Source: Belnapia arida
GTDB lineage: Bacteria; Pseudomonadota; Alphaproteobacteria; Acetobacterales; Acetobacteraceae
Assembly: GCF_016773205.1 (NCBI RefSeq)
Contig: NZ_JAETWB010000032.1
Location: 1-40,270 of the forward strand
DNA: 40,270 nucleotides
Direction: 5' to 3'
The translations under genes were made by a program, and so were the position numbers. The notes under the pieces are model-generated. The model did not search any database. It was not told the DNA's origin and worked only from the letters and a program-made list of their open reading frames with translations. This document shows, one piece after another, positions 1 to 7,818 of the stretch (its first letter is position 1; every line of letters starts with the position of its first letter).

Positions 1-49
1 CTGCCCGCCCTGGCATCCTGACGAGGCCCGAGCTCGCCCAGGAGTACCG

Positions 50-77
50 CTCCTACACCACGCGTTGGGGCACGATC
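50..77. repeat. IS256-type terminal inverted repeat remnant
   Basis: The stretch CTCCTACACCACGC followed by TTGGGGCACGATC closely matches the right inverted repeat of the deleted IS256 element at 29487-29514, which reads CTCCTACACCACGC then TGTGGGACACGGCC. It is probably the right end of an IS256 element lying mostly to the left of this window. No transposase reading frame is recognisable in the first 49 bases. Confidence 0.55.
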
Positions 78-167
78 ATCCGACGTCGGGGGTGCTGTCA
101 GTGGGCACGCCTCTGCGCAGTCGTGAGGGGAAAAGCCATTATTCGGCCGAATGGGAGGAAAGGTTGC

Positions 168-1739
168 ATGCCAGACGTTCGCGCAGGTTGCGGTCAAGCC
201 TTACCGAAGGCCGCCGGCCTGACGGTCGGTGACCTGTTCCTGCAGCAAGTCCAGCGAAACAGTCGCAGCATAGCCCTTGAGGGCAATGGCCATGTGCTGA
301 CCTACGCCGCACTAGGCGAGCGTGTTGATCGACTGGCGCGGGCACTGGCGGCGCGGGGGATTGGCCGCGGCGATCGGATCGCCTTGCTCTCGGAGAACCG
401 ACCTGAATACGCCGAGTTGCAGCTCGCGGCGGCAGTACTCGGCGCGATGCTGGCGTGCCAGAACTGGCGGCAGGCTGACCCGGAACTGCAGCACTGCGTG
501 CGCCTTGTAGCTCCGCGTCTCCTCATCGCCTCTCAACGCCAGGCGGGTCGCTTGGCAGCCATCGAGCACGGCGTTAGCTCGGTGCTGCAGCTTGGCGAAG
601 AATACGAAGCGATGCTCCGTGCGGCGCCATCCAGTGAGGTGCTGAACGTGGTGGAGCCGGAGGATGGCTTGCTCATTCTCTATACCAGCGGCACGACGGG
701 GCTGCCAAAAGCGGCAGTCATCAGCCACCGCGCAATGATCGCGCGCAGCATGATCGCCCGCACCGATGGCAGCTTCTTCCCGGACCGCGCCTTCGTGGCT
801 TGGACGCCGCTGTTCCATATGGGAGCGACGGACAGCACCCTCGCTGCGCTGATGCATGGCGCCAAGGTAGTGGTGCTGGAAAGCTTCGATCCCCCTGCCA
901 TAGCGGATTTGCTGGAACGGGAGTCGATTGGTTGGCTATCGCTTATGCCCGGCATGTTCGCCCGCATGATCGAGGAGTTGCAGCGCAGGCCCCGTCGCCT
1001 GCAGCCGCTCGGGCTCTGTGGTGCCATGGCGGATCTGGTGCCACGGCACGAGATCGCCGAGATCACTACCCTCTTGCAGGCCCCGTTCCGTAATTCCTTT
1101 GGCTCCACCGAGACTGGTCCTGCTCCCTTCAGCCGCGGTCGCATTCCCATCGGCACCGCGCCAGAGCGCCTCTCCAAGCTGCAGAGCTCTTACTGCTTGG
1201 TTCGGTTGGTCGACCCGGACGGACGCGACGTGCCAGATGGCGAGCCGGGCGAGGCGGTGTTCCGCGGCCCCAGCCTGTTCAGCGGCTATTGGGGTGACCC
1301 GGCGGCGGACGCGGAGGCGTTCCACTCCGGGTGGTACCACATGGGCGATGTGTTGCGGCGCAATCCCGATGGAACCTACGATTTTGTGGATCGTCGTAAG
1401 TACCTGATCAAATCGGGCGGCGAAAACATCTATCCCGCAGAGATCGAACAGGTACTGCTCGCTTCGCCGCGCGTCGCCGAAGCGGTGGTTGTGCGCCGCC
1501 CTGATGCGCGCTGGGGCGAGGTGCCCGTTGCCTTTGTCGCGCCGCGTGAACCCGACCTCACAGAGGCCGAGGTGCTGGCGCTTTGTCGCAGCCGGATTGC
1601 CGGCTACAAGGTGCCGAAGGCCGTCCGCTTCCTGCCAGAAGCTGAGTTCCCGCGCAGCACCAGTGGCAAGGTCCAACGCCATCTACTGGAAGCACGGCTG
1701 CATGCCGTAGCGGATCCCAGTACGCAGGGAGATGCATGA
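168..1739 (+). CDS. AMP-dependent acyl-CoA synthetase / ligase
   Basis: This cytoplasmic adenylate-forming enzyme of the ANL superfamily activates a carboxylic acid to acyl-AMP and then acyl-CoA. All core motifs are visible: the P-loop YTSGTTGLPK near residue 171, FGSTETGP near 310, the hinge region with GDV and DRRKYLIKSGGENIYPAEIE near 400-420, and the C-terminal catalytic Lys in STSGKVQR near 499. The length of 523 aa is normal. I chose ATG 168 because GGAGG lies 9 bases upstream; a GTG at 123 would add 15 residues but has no ribosome site. The stop overlaps the next start as ATGA, so the Bug receptor is translationally coupled. The substrate cannot be told from sequence; the neighbouring receptor and the facing thiolase suggest a small organic or aromatic acid. 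Confident of family, not of substrate. Confidence 0.92.
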   Translation: MPDVRAGCGQALPKAAGLTVGDLFLQQVQRNSRSIALEGNGHVLTYAALGERVDRLARALAARGIGRGDRIALLSENRPEYAELQLAAAVLGAMLACQNWRQADPELQHCVRLVAPRLLIASQRQAGRLAAIEHGVSSVLQLGEEYEAMLRAAPSSEVLNVVEPEDGLLILYTSGTTGLPKAAVISHRAMIARSMIARTDGSFFPDRAFVAWTPLFHMGATDSTLAALMHGAKVVVLESFDPPAIADLLERESIGWLSLMPGMFARMIEELQRRPRRLQPLGLCGAMADLVPRHEIAEITTLLQAPFRNSFGSTETGPAPFSRGRIPIGTAPERLSKLQSSYCLVRLVDPDGRDVPDGEPGEAVFRGPSLFSGYWGDPAADAEAFHSGWYHMGDVLRRNPDGTYDFVDRRKYLIKSGGENIYPAEIEQVLLASPRVAEAVVVRRPDARWGEVPVAFVAPREPDLTEAEVLALCRSRIAGYKVPKAVRFLPEAEFPRSTSGKVQRHLLEARLHAVADPSTQGDA

Positions 1740-2713
1740 TGCACCGCCGCAGCCTTTTTCTGTCCTCCGTTCTGCTGCAGAGCGCTGTTGCGCGAGCCCG
1801 CGCCCAAACGGCAGGCGGCGGATTGAGCCGGCCCATCACCATCGTCGTGCCATTTCCACCCGGTGGTCTTTCAGACGTCATGACGCGCGCGCTGGGGCAG
1901 CGTCTGGGACAGGAACTCGGCCAGACCGTTGTCGTCGACAACCGGCCTGGCGCAGGGACCTCGGTCGCTTCTGCCTATGTGCTGCAATCCCGGCCGGATG
2001 GCACGACCCTGCTGATGGGCTCCAACAGCCTCGCAACGAATCCGACCGCGCTGCCGCAGCTACCACCACGCGATCCGGAGCGGGAGCTCGCCCCAATCGG
2101 CCTTGCCTATATGAGCGCCTTCCTCTTGGTAGTGCGCGATGACTTTCCGGCGCGCGATCTCGCCGGTTTTATTGCCTATGCCAAGGCGCATCCAGGGCGG
2201 GTCAACTTCGCCAGCTCTGGCGTCGGCGCGGTCAACCATTTAGCGCTCGAGTTGCTCAACCGCTCGGCTGGCGTCGCGCTGGAGCACATTCCGTTTCGTG
2301 GCGGCGCACCGGCACTGATCGAGCTGCGGGCTGGGCGGGTCGCCGCCTTCCTGGCCACCCCAGCGGATGTCGCAACGCAGTTGCAGGATGGCTCGCTCCG
2401 CGCCCTTGCCACCACGACGGCGCAGCGGCTGGACCAGTTGCCGGACGTGCCAGCGATTGCGGAACTGCTGCCGGGCTATGAGGCGGTGTACTGGCAGGCT
2501 CTGTTTGCCCCGGCCGCCACGCCGGAGCCGGTAGTTCAGCGCCTGACAGAGGCGCTGCAGGCGGTGAAGGCGGATTTGGGTTTCCGGGCAAGCCTCGCTG
2601 CGCGCGGCGTTGCCCTGCTGCCGGGCGGACCACAGGAGCTGCGCGACTACCTGCGGCGGGAAACCGCCCTTTGGGGCCGCGTCATCCGCGAGGCAAACAT
2701 CACCCTGGAGTAG
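1736..2713 (+). CDS. Bug-family (TctC-like) tripartite tricarboxylate transporter receptor
   Basis: This is a periplasmic solute-binding protein of the Bug/TctC family, which captures carboxylates and related compounds for TctAB-type transporters or as orphan receptors. The N-terminus (about 24 residues, RRSLFLSSVLLQSAVARARAQ) is a signal peptide. The family signatures are clear: ITIVVPFPPGG near residue 35, VVDNRPGAGT near 67, RPDGTTLL near 85, FASSGVG near 155 and HIPFRGGAPAL near 185. Length of 325 aa is typical. The start at 1736 overlaps the stop of the acyl-CoA synthetase; a second ATG directly follows at 1739. No TctA or TctB membrane gene is present, which is usual for Bug proteins. 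Pairing with an acyl-CoA ligase suggests that the bound acid is then activated (inference). Confidence 0.9.
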   Translation: MMHRRSLFLSSVLLQSAVARARAQTAGGGLSRPITIVVPFPPGGLSDVMTRALGQRLGQELGQTVVVDNRPGAGTSVASAYVLQSRPDGTTLLMGSNSLATNPTALPQLPPRDPERELAPIGLAYMSAFLLVVRDDFPARDLAGFIAYAKAHPGRVNFASSGVGAVNHLALELLNRSAGVALEHIPFRGGAPALIELRAGRVAAFLATPADVATQLQDGSLRALATTTAQRLDQLPDVPAIAELLPGYEAVYWQALFAPAATPEPVVQRLTEALQAVKADLGFRASLAARGVALLPGGPQELRDYLRRETALWGRVIREANITLE

Positions 2714-2800
2714 GGCGCGATTACCGCAACTGGACTCAGAAGAGGAGTAAACCGAGCACTCAAAAGGCTGAGGCGAGGTCGGTGAGCCAACTCAAACCTG

Positions 2801-3220
2801 TCACGCTCCAGTCAGGCGCAGCACCGGCAGGGTCAAGCCTGCCTCATTAGCCTCGAAGCCGATCCGCAACTTCAAGCCGGGGCGCAGCGCCTCCGCTGTG
2901 GCATCCCGCAACTGCGCCAATAGTCGCACGCCTTCCGGCAGGTCCGCCGTCACCAGCACATAGGGGAGCTCCGCCCGGAACGCTGCGTGGAAGGGGTGAT
3001 AGGCGACGGTCCAGCTGTGCACCGTCGCCTCGCCCGAAGCCTCAACCCAGTTCGTGGCCATGGAATTGCAAGCAGCGCACATAGGTTGAGGATAGTGGCG
3101 GAGACTACCGCAATCGGCGCAGCGCTGCAGCATCAGCCGGCCTTCGGCCAGCCCGTCCCAATAGGGTCGGGTCTCCGGGCTCGGGTCGGGCAGGGGCTTG
3201 CTGGGGGTCGTTTGGCTCAT
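2801..3220 (-). CDS. Zn-ribbon / OB-fold protein (DUF35 type), thiolase partner
   Basis: A 139-residue protein with the two-part DUF35 layout: an N-terminal helix and rubredoxin-like zinc ribbon (CADCG near residue 35, CAAC near 48) followed by an OB-fold (residues 60-135, with HSWTVAYHPFH). Family members form complexes with thiolases or HMG-CoA-synthase-like enzymes and are thought to bind acyl-CoA. It begins 5 bases after the stop of the upstream thiolase-like gene, so the two form an operon, which is the classic arrangement. It converges with the receptor gene ending at 2713; the 87 bases between them hold no clear terminator. All four zinc ligands are present. Confidence 0.88.
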   Translation of the reverse strand: MSQTTPSKPLPDPSPETRPYWDGLAEGRLMLQRCADCGSLRHYPQPMCAACNSMATNWVEASGEATVHSWTVAYHPFHAAFRAELPYVLVTADLPEGVRLLAQLRDATAEALRPGLKLRIGFEANEAGLTLPVLRLTGA

Positions 3221-3225
3221 CGTTG

Positions 3226-4383
3226 TCAGCCTCGCGTCATGATGGCGAGCGTACCGTCACCGAGGTCGCCATAACCGGTGACGAGGCCGACTTCGGCATC
3301 GGGTACCTGCGCCCGGCCAGCCTCTCCGCGCAGCTGCCGAACCAGTTCCACGACGTGGTTCATCCCTGCGATATGGGCCTGTGAGAGTAACCCTCCATGC
3401 GTGTTCACCGGCAGCCGTCCATGAAGCCCAAGCGCGCCGCCTTCGACAAAGGCGCCGCCTTCGCCCTTGCCGCAGAAGCCAAGATCCTCAAGCTGGCATA
3501 GGACGATGTAGGTGAAGCAATCGTAGATTTCGGCAACGTCGATATCCGCAGGTGTTACGCCCGCCATGGCAAAGGCGCGCGGAGCCGCCTTGGCTAAGCC
3601 AAGTCGCGTCATATCGCCGCGCTGGGTGATGGCGCTCGGCGAATCCGGATGCCCTTCGGCCATTCCCGCGAGCAGGATCCGCGGCTGGCGGAGATCGCAC
3701 GCTCGGTCGGCAGCGCTAACGATGACCGCGGCAGCGCCATCGCTTTCGAGACTGCAGTCATACAGTCGTAGCGGGTCGGCGATCATGCGCGAAGCCTGGT
3801 GGTCCTCAACGGTCAGCGGCGTCGTCATCCGAGCATTGCCATTCAAAATCGCATGCTGCCGTGTGGTGACCGCAATCTCGGCCAGTTGCCGGCTCGTGGT
3901 ACCAAACATTTCCATGTGGCGCCGGGCCATCGGCGCGTAGTATTGCGCTGGCGCAAGGGCGCCGCTCGGAGCCTCGAACTCGCCTACGATGCGGAACTGC
4001 GGCATCTGCTGAATGCGAGCGCCGATCTTCTGTCCGGTTCGGCCGGTTCGGCCGAGCGACAGCAGCACATGCGAGCAGATGCCGGCAGCAACGGCCGCTG
4101 CTGCGCATTGCAGTGCAGCCACCGGTCCTGCGCCTCCAAGAGGTGTCCCGGTGGAGAAGCGAAGATCGGGAATGCCGAGATTGGTGACCAGCTCCTCGGC
4201 GACGACGGGACTGCTGGGTGAGGGCATAACGATGCCATCGATGTCTTGGGGCCGAATGCCGGCATCCGAGATAGCGTTGAGCGCAGCCTCGAGCTGCAGC
4301 GAGAGCGCACTACGCCCACCAGCGTCGCGCGTGTAGTCCGTGTCACCGACGCCGGTGACCGCGGCCTTGTTCGCAAGCTGCAT
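3226..4383 (-). CDS. Thiolase-superfamily protein (SCP-x/acetyl-CoA acetyltransferase-like)
   Basis: A 385-residue thiolase-fold protein of the group that pairs with DUF35 proteins. The fold is seen in the N-terminal VTGVGDTDYTRDAGG segment, the glycine-rich STGTPLGGAGPVAAL region near residue 78, EIYDCFTYIVLCQLEDLG near 290, and THGGLLSQAHIAGMNH near 333 with the catalytic-type His. The usual nucleophile Cys is not seen in the TPLGGAGP loop, and the C-terminal Cys motif reads VTGYGDLGDGT with no Cys. It may therefore be a non-classical thiolase whose activity depends on its partner, as in other SCP-x-like members, rather than a plain acetyltransferase. It heads the two-gene operon with the downstream zinc-ribbon protein. 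A GC-rich hairpin lies just upstream at 4400-4417. Confidence 0.85.
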   Translation of the reverse strand: MQLANKAAVTGVGDTDYTRDAGGRSALSLQLEAALNAISDAGIRPQDIDGIVMPSPSSPVVAEELVTNLGIPDLRFSTGTPLGGAGPVAALQCAAAAVAAGICSHVLLSLGRTGRTGQKIGARIQQMPQFRIVGEFEAPSGALAPAQYYAPMARRHMEMFGTTSRQLAEIAVTTRQHAILNGNARMTTPLTVEDHQASRMIADPLRLYDCSLESDGAAAVIVSAADRACDLRQPRILLAGMAEGHPDSPSAITQRGDMTRLGLAKAAPRAFAMAGVTPADIDVAEIYDCFTYIVLCQLEDLGFCGKGEGGAFVEGGALGLHGRLPVNTHGGLLSQAHIAGMNHVVELVRQLRGEAGRAQVPDAEVGLVTGYGDLGDGTLAIMTRG

Positions 4384-4399
4384 GCTCCCCTCCCAAATT

Positions 4400-4417
4400 G
4401 GCCGGGAAAACCCGGCC
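4400..4417. repeat. Perfect hairpin upstream of the thiolase-like gene
   Basis: GGCCGGG-AAAA-CCCGGCC, a 7-bp perfect stem with a 4-base loop, about 17 bases upstream of the start codon of the thiolase-like gene. It lies in the presumed leader on the minus strand. It could be a leader structure or a remnant; there is no T tract, so a terminator is unlikely. Confidence 0.45.
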
Positions 4418-4479
4418 GGACCATCTTCGCCGATCCACCAGGAGGTTCAAGGCGTGATGCCGGCACAGCGTGAGGAACA

Positions 4480-4905
4480 CCGCCCGGCCGACGCGAACGA
4501 CGTCGTCCGTCTCGACCGCCAAGCGAAAGGCGAGGCCCTCGGCCACTACCTCGCCCAGCGCCAGGAAAGCTGTTGGACCTCGACCTCCTGGCGCTTAAGC
4601 GTGCGCTCGGTCGGCTCCTCAGCCGTGCCGCGGTAGAAGCGGACTGGCACGCCATTGCCGTTCCCACCGATGACGAAGACGAAGTGGGCTCTGTCATCTA
4701 GCGCCTCGAGCCAGGGGGTAGTCGCCCGAGCTGACGGCCCGCTCCAGCCGATGCCGGCCAAAGGCGAATGCCCGGCATTCAACCGACCAGGGGTCGTCGC
4801 CCAGCTCGTAGCTGGCCATGACCAGGGCGTTGCGCGGTGCATTGGCCAGCATCCGGGCACAGATCGGCAGCCTCTCCTCGGCCAGCGCCGGATGGAAGTC
4901 TCAAG
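4480..4905 (-). pseudogene. Decayed copy of the conserved hypothetical gene at 11330-11893
   Basis: Read in joined frames the minus strand encodes ICARMLANAPRNALVMASYE, then LGDDPWSVECRAFAFGRHRL, then PWLEALDDRAHFVFVIGGN, VPVRFYRG, TERTLKRQEVEVQQLS and EGLAFRLAVETD. This is closely similar along its length to the intact gene at 11330. A run of five G at 4714-4718 (four are expected from the intact copy) shifts the frame before PWLEALDD, and a second shift occurs before EGLAFRLA. An in-frame TGA precedes the DFHPALAEERL start region, so the 5' end is lost too. Similarity stops after the VGR segment near 4480. It is a dead duplicate, useful as a marker of a past duplication within the replicon. 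Confidence 0.75.
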
Positions 4906-5015
4906 GCAGGCGCGAGGGCGGCGTGGTAGATGGTTCGGTGCGCTCCGTCACCGAACCATAGCATAGGCGCAATCAGCGCCATCGGGATTGCCCGGTCGAT
5001 CGTGCCCGGGAACGC

Positions 5016-5053
5016 AAAAAGCCCCATGGCCTCGGTTATGAGGCCATGGGGCT
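5016..5053 (-). terminator. Rho-independent terminator after the KilA-N gene
   Basis: AGCCCCATGGCCTC at 5020-5033 pairs perfectly with GAGGCCATGGGGCT at 5040-5053 across a 6-base loop. On the minus strand the 14-bp stem is followed by TTTTT (5016-5020). It lies 46 bases past the stop codon of the KilA-N gene. Confidence 0.85.
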
Positions 5054-5098
5054 CCGCGGCCCTCCGCTAGGGAAGGCCTGGGCATTGGATAGGCACGA

Positions 5099-5956
5099 CT
5101 ACGCCGGCGGGGTGCCGGCGCGGGCTTGCACCCTGCGCCGCTGCTCGAGCAGCGCGGCCTGGAAGGCGCGGAACTCGGGGATGCGGGCAAAGCGAACAAG
5201 GTATCCGCCATAGGTCAGCTCGGCATGGCACGCGGCGCAGACCAGCCAACCATGCTCGGGCTTGTTCAGCCCGCGATGGAAAAAATGGTCATACTCGGCG
5301 CCAGGCACCGTCCGGCCTGTCCTGGCGAGAACGGGCACTGCGCGGCAGCAGGGACATTGGCCACCGAAGGGTTCGGCCGCCACCGCCTTGGCGATGAGGC
5401 TTCTGCCAAGCTCCGTGAACTCCAGCCGGTTCCCCAGCACCACCTCCTGTGCGGAGAGCATCAGGAACATCAGGTCAGCGGCATGCCGCTCGAGGGTGTC
5501 GATGCGGCGGTGCAGCTGCTGGAACTGCTGGGCGAGGTGCGCCAGCAGCGGGTCGTGGCCCGCGGCCGGAAGGCCGGCCCGCCGCTCGATGGCGGCGCGG
5601 ACGACGGTGTTGCACCAGAGATGGAACTGCGGCGAGAGGTAGCGGGCATAGGACAGCGCGAGCTGCCAATGCGCCCAGGTCCCGCCGTGGCGGCCACGAA
5701 GCGTGGCGACGAAGCCGTCGCTGTCAGTGCGGATAATGCCGTCCAGGACGGCATTATCGACGGCCGGGTCTTCGAGTTCGGTCCAATGGACCCTGGCATG
5801 CGCGCGAAAGCGCTGGGTCTCATCGAGGATCAGCCAGTCAGTCGGGCGCCGGTTCTCCGGCCGCCCTGCCGCCTGCCACATATCGGTCAGGTTCAGCATG
5901 GCGCCGCGGAGGCGGATCGGCGCGCCGTGGTAGCTGAGGGTGTTGATGGGGGTCAT
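5099..5956 (-). CDS. KilA-N domain protein with C-terminal zinc-finger/HNH-like domain
   Basis: A 285-residue protein in two parts. Residues 1-110 form a KilA-N DNA-binding domain, with LNLTDMWQAAGRPENRRP near 22, WLILDETQRF, then GGTWAHWQLALSYARYLSP near 92. A helical linker follows (QFQQLHRRIDTLERHAADL near 150). Residues 195-250 carry CPCC, then AEYDHFFHRGLNKPEHGWLV and CAACH, which resembles an HNH nuclease core with its structural zinc cysteines. KilA-N proteins occur in phages and plasmids. The added domain suggests a DNA-cleaving or zinc-bound regulatory role (inference). The start is supported by GGAG 6 bases upstream. The gene is monocistronic, with its own terminator at 5016-5053. 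Confidence 0.8.
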   Translation of the reverse strand: MTPINTLSYHGAPIRLRGAMLNLTDMWQAAGRPENRRPTDWLILDETQRFRAHARVHWTELEDPAVDNAVLDGIIRTDSDGFVATLRGRHGGTWAHWQLALSYARYLSPQFHLWCNTVVRAAIERRAGLPAAGHDPLLAHLAQQFQQLHRRIDTLERHAADLMFLMLSAQEVVLGNRLEFTELGRSLIAKAVAAEPFGGQCPCCRAVPVLARTGRTVPGAEYDHFFHRGLNKPEHGWLVCAACHAELTYGGYLVRFARIPEFRAFQAALLEQRRRVQARAGTPPA

Positions 5957-6628
5957 GCGATCTCCAACACGAGGTTCCGGCCTTGCTCAAGGGATCGCGA
6001 CGGTCGGCTCGGAGCTGCCGAGACGGGTTGGAGGGGGTGGGGCGGACGTTGCGCTGGCCGGGTGCGACACGGCGGCTGGCCCAGGTGGGTCCGGCGTTCG
6101 CATGGCGCGGCAGGCGCCTGTGGGCCAGCGGATGGCTGGCAATCTTGATTACCGCTGGTCGCCGCTGTCCCCATGCCACCGCTGGCAAGGGAGGGTTCGC
6201 AGAAGCGGCCGGCTCAGTGCCGGATGCGCGGCGGCGGGCGGCCATGGCGCTGAGGGCAGCACCAGGGCAACCGGCCCGGCAGCGAGGACCAGAAAGACGG
6301 GAGGTCAAGGACCCGGTCCTGAGCCCCATCAGGGGCGGCGCGGGATGGCCGCCGGGCATCCTCTGGGATGCGTCGGGCCAATCCATAGCCGGCCGGCTTG
6401 TGCTCGACCCTCGGAAGTGGATGACACGCGATGCTGTCAGGGGAGCGAGGGTGCCGACGGGGTCATGCCTCTCGTCCACCAGATATTGGGTCGCTGCCAT
6501 CTACTTTCAATATTGCAACGAAAAGAAGGCCCGCTGGCATGAGCGGGGCGGCCTGCCGCCGAGGCCCGTCTGGCCCGGGATGGCGCCCGCCATGCTGACG
6601 CGAAGCCGACGAGGGGAGTGCGCACCCC

Positions 6629-6682
6629 AGGTTCGCACCCTCCCCGCGCGCGAGGGAAATGGTGCGCACCCCCTGCGCACCC
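6629..6682. repeat. Palindrome-rich repeat, copy A
   Basis: Core elements in order: AGGTTCGCACC, GCGCGCGAGGGAAATGG, TGCGCACCCCCTGCGCACC. The same order with single-base changes recurs at 6796-6848. GTGCGCAC is itself palindromic and recurs just before (6618) and after it, giving a cluster of TGCGCACC motifs between 6618 and 6700. Confidence 0.6.
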
Positions 6683-6795
6683 CTCCCCCCTCTGCGCACC
6701 TTGGGTGTCTTCAGCGGCGGGTGGCTGAGGAGCTCGTCAGTCCATCCGGCTGGCGAAAGGCAGCATGCCGGCCGCCTTGGACAGGGTCAGGCCGC

Positions 6796-6848
6796 AGGTA
6801 CGCACCGCCTCGCGCGCGAGGAAAATGCTGCGTACCCCCTGCGTACCT
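6796..6848. repeat. Palindrome-rich repeat, copy B
   Basis: Core elements: AGGTACGCACC, the perfect 14-bp palindrome CCTCGCGCGCGAGG, AAAATGC, then TGCGTACCCCCTGCGTACC. GCAGGTACGCA at the left is the exact inverse of TGCGTACCTGC at the right, so the copy can fold into a long cruciform. Changes relative to copy A are paired (TGCGCACC becomes TGCGTACC in both half-sites), which suggests that a binding specificity co-varied. Confidence 0.6.
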
Positions 6849-7239
6849 GCCGCTTTCACGTGCACCACGACGGCTCAATGCCAGTGACGGCCGTCCCCGG
6901 CCCATTGCCCCGGTGGTCAAATAGCAGGCCCCGATCCGTCCAACAGCGCAGGCCTCCGGCTTTCCACGGTCGGGTACGGATCGAGCCTGGCTTTCGGAGC
7001 CCGGGCGGGTAGCCAGGCTCGGCTCTCCCGTCTGATGCGACCGACATGTCGGTGATGGTGGTGGGGGGTATGCGGCTTGGCAGACTGGGGCAGGTACCCA
7101 CTCTGTCAGCGTGCTTCCAGGCCTTGTCTCACAGCCCCAATGCCAAGGGCAGCAGCCTCAGCAAGGCACGGCACTGCCGCCACGGATTGCGATAGTATCC
7201 GCGTCTTGTCCGCTCGCCGATCCTCAGGGACCGACCGTC

Positions 7240-7701
7240 ATGGCTCTCTCCACCCTGCAATGGGACGACCTCAAGGCCAGGTACCAGGCCGGGATCGCCA
7301 CACGAATCCTGGCCAGGATCCATGCGGTGGACGAGAGCACCATCCGGCAGAAGGCCAGGCGGTTCGGCTGGCAGCGCGATCCGGCGGGCGATCGCCATGA
7401 CATGGTTCATTCGCCCACCGCGCACCAGGCCGAAGCCGAAGCTGACGATGAGCTGGGAGATGCGGGAACGCCCGACGACGGTTCCCGACGCCAAACCCGA
7501 GCTGATCGACATGCCGCCAAGCAGCGGCGCTTTGACGAGCTGACTGCGATCTTGCAAATCGCCCTATCTGAGCCGGTCGCAGGCGATGCTCTAGCGGCTG
7601 AGCGCCGGGCGGAGGCGTTGGCCGCCGTGAGGGCCGAAGGCGGCATGGTGGCAGCGCTTTCGAAAGCGTCAAAGCTCGTGCGCCGTATTGCCGCAGGCTG
7701 A
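7240..7701 (+). CDS. Small HTH protein (terminase-small-subunit-like / DNA-binding)
   Basis: A 153-residue protein. Residues 8-43 (LKARYQAGIATRILARIHAV, then DESTIRQKARRFGW) form a helix-turn-helix of the type found in phage small terminases and in site-specific DNA-binding proteins. The middle is acidic and probably unstructured, and the C-terminus is helical (ELTAILQIALSEPVAGDALA). The same HTH pattern occurs in the C-terminal part of the Rep protein at 8918-11005. An upstream extension to 7111 is open but has no homology-like character; ATG 7240 with AGGGA upstream is preferred. It stands alone between the repeat region and the second Bug gene. Confidence 0.65.
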   Translation: MALSTLQWDDLKARYQAGIATRILARIHAVDESTIRQKARRFGWQRDPAGDRHDMVHSPTAHQAEAEADDELGDAGTPDDGSRRQTRADRHAAKQRRFDELTAILQIALSEPVAGDALAAERRAEALAAVRAEGGMVAALSKASKLVRRIAAG

Positions 7702-7818
7702 CTGCCCGTACCGGATTCAGCCTGCCCCCCTCGCCCTAGCCCCCGATACGCCGGCGCTGGACCACGCATGCGCATAGGCCGGCGCGCGAGGAGACAAAGG
7801 CACCGCTGGTCCAACCAG

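Larger units (their letters stand above)
5957..7239. other. 1.28-kb gene-poor region with repeat pair
   Basis: No convincing gene is seen on either strand. A 313-codon open frame on the plus strand (5983-6924) is rich in Arg, Ala and Gly without any recognisable fold and is probably a GC artefact. The notable content is the diverged repeat pair at 6629-6682 and 6796-6848. The region may be a decayed gene block or a cis-acting site. Confidence 0.5.

Noticed and set aside
5126-6148. 340-codon plus-strand open frame
   Set aside because: It is the antisense of the KilA-N gene, which has clear domain motifs, a ribosome site and a terminator.
5983-6924. 313-codon plus-strand open frame
   Set aside because: Its translation is dominated by Arg, Gly, Ala and Pro without conserved motifs, it has no good ribosome site, and it crosses the palindromic repeats.
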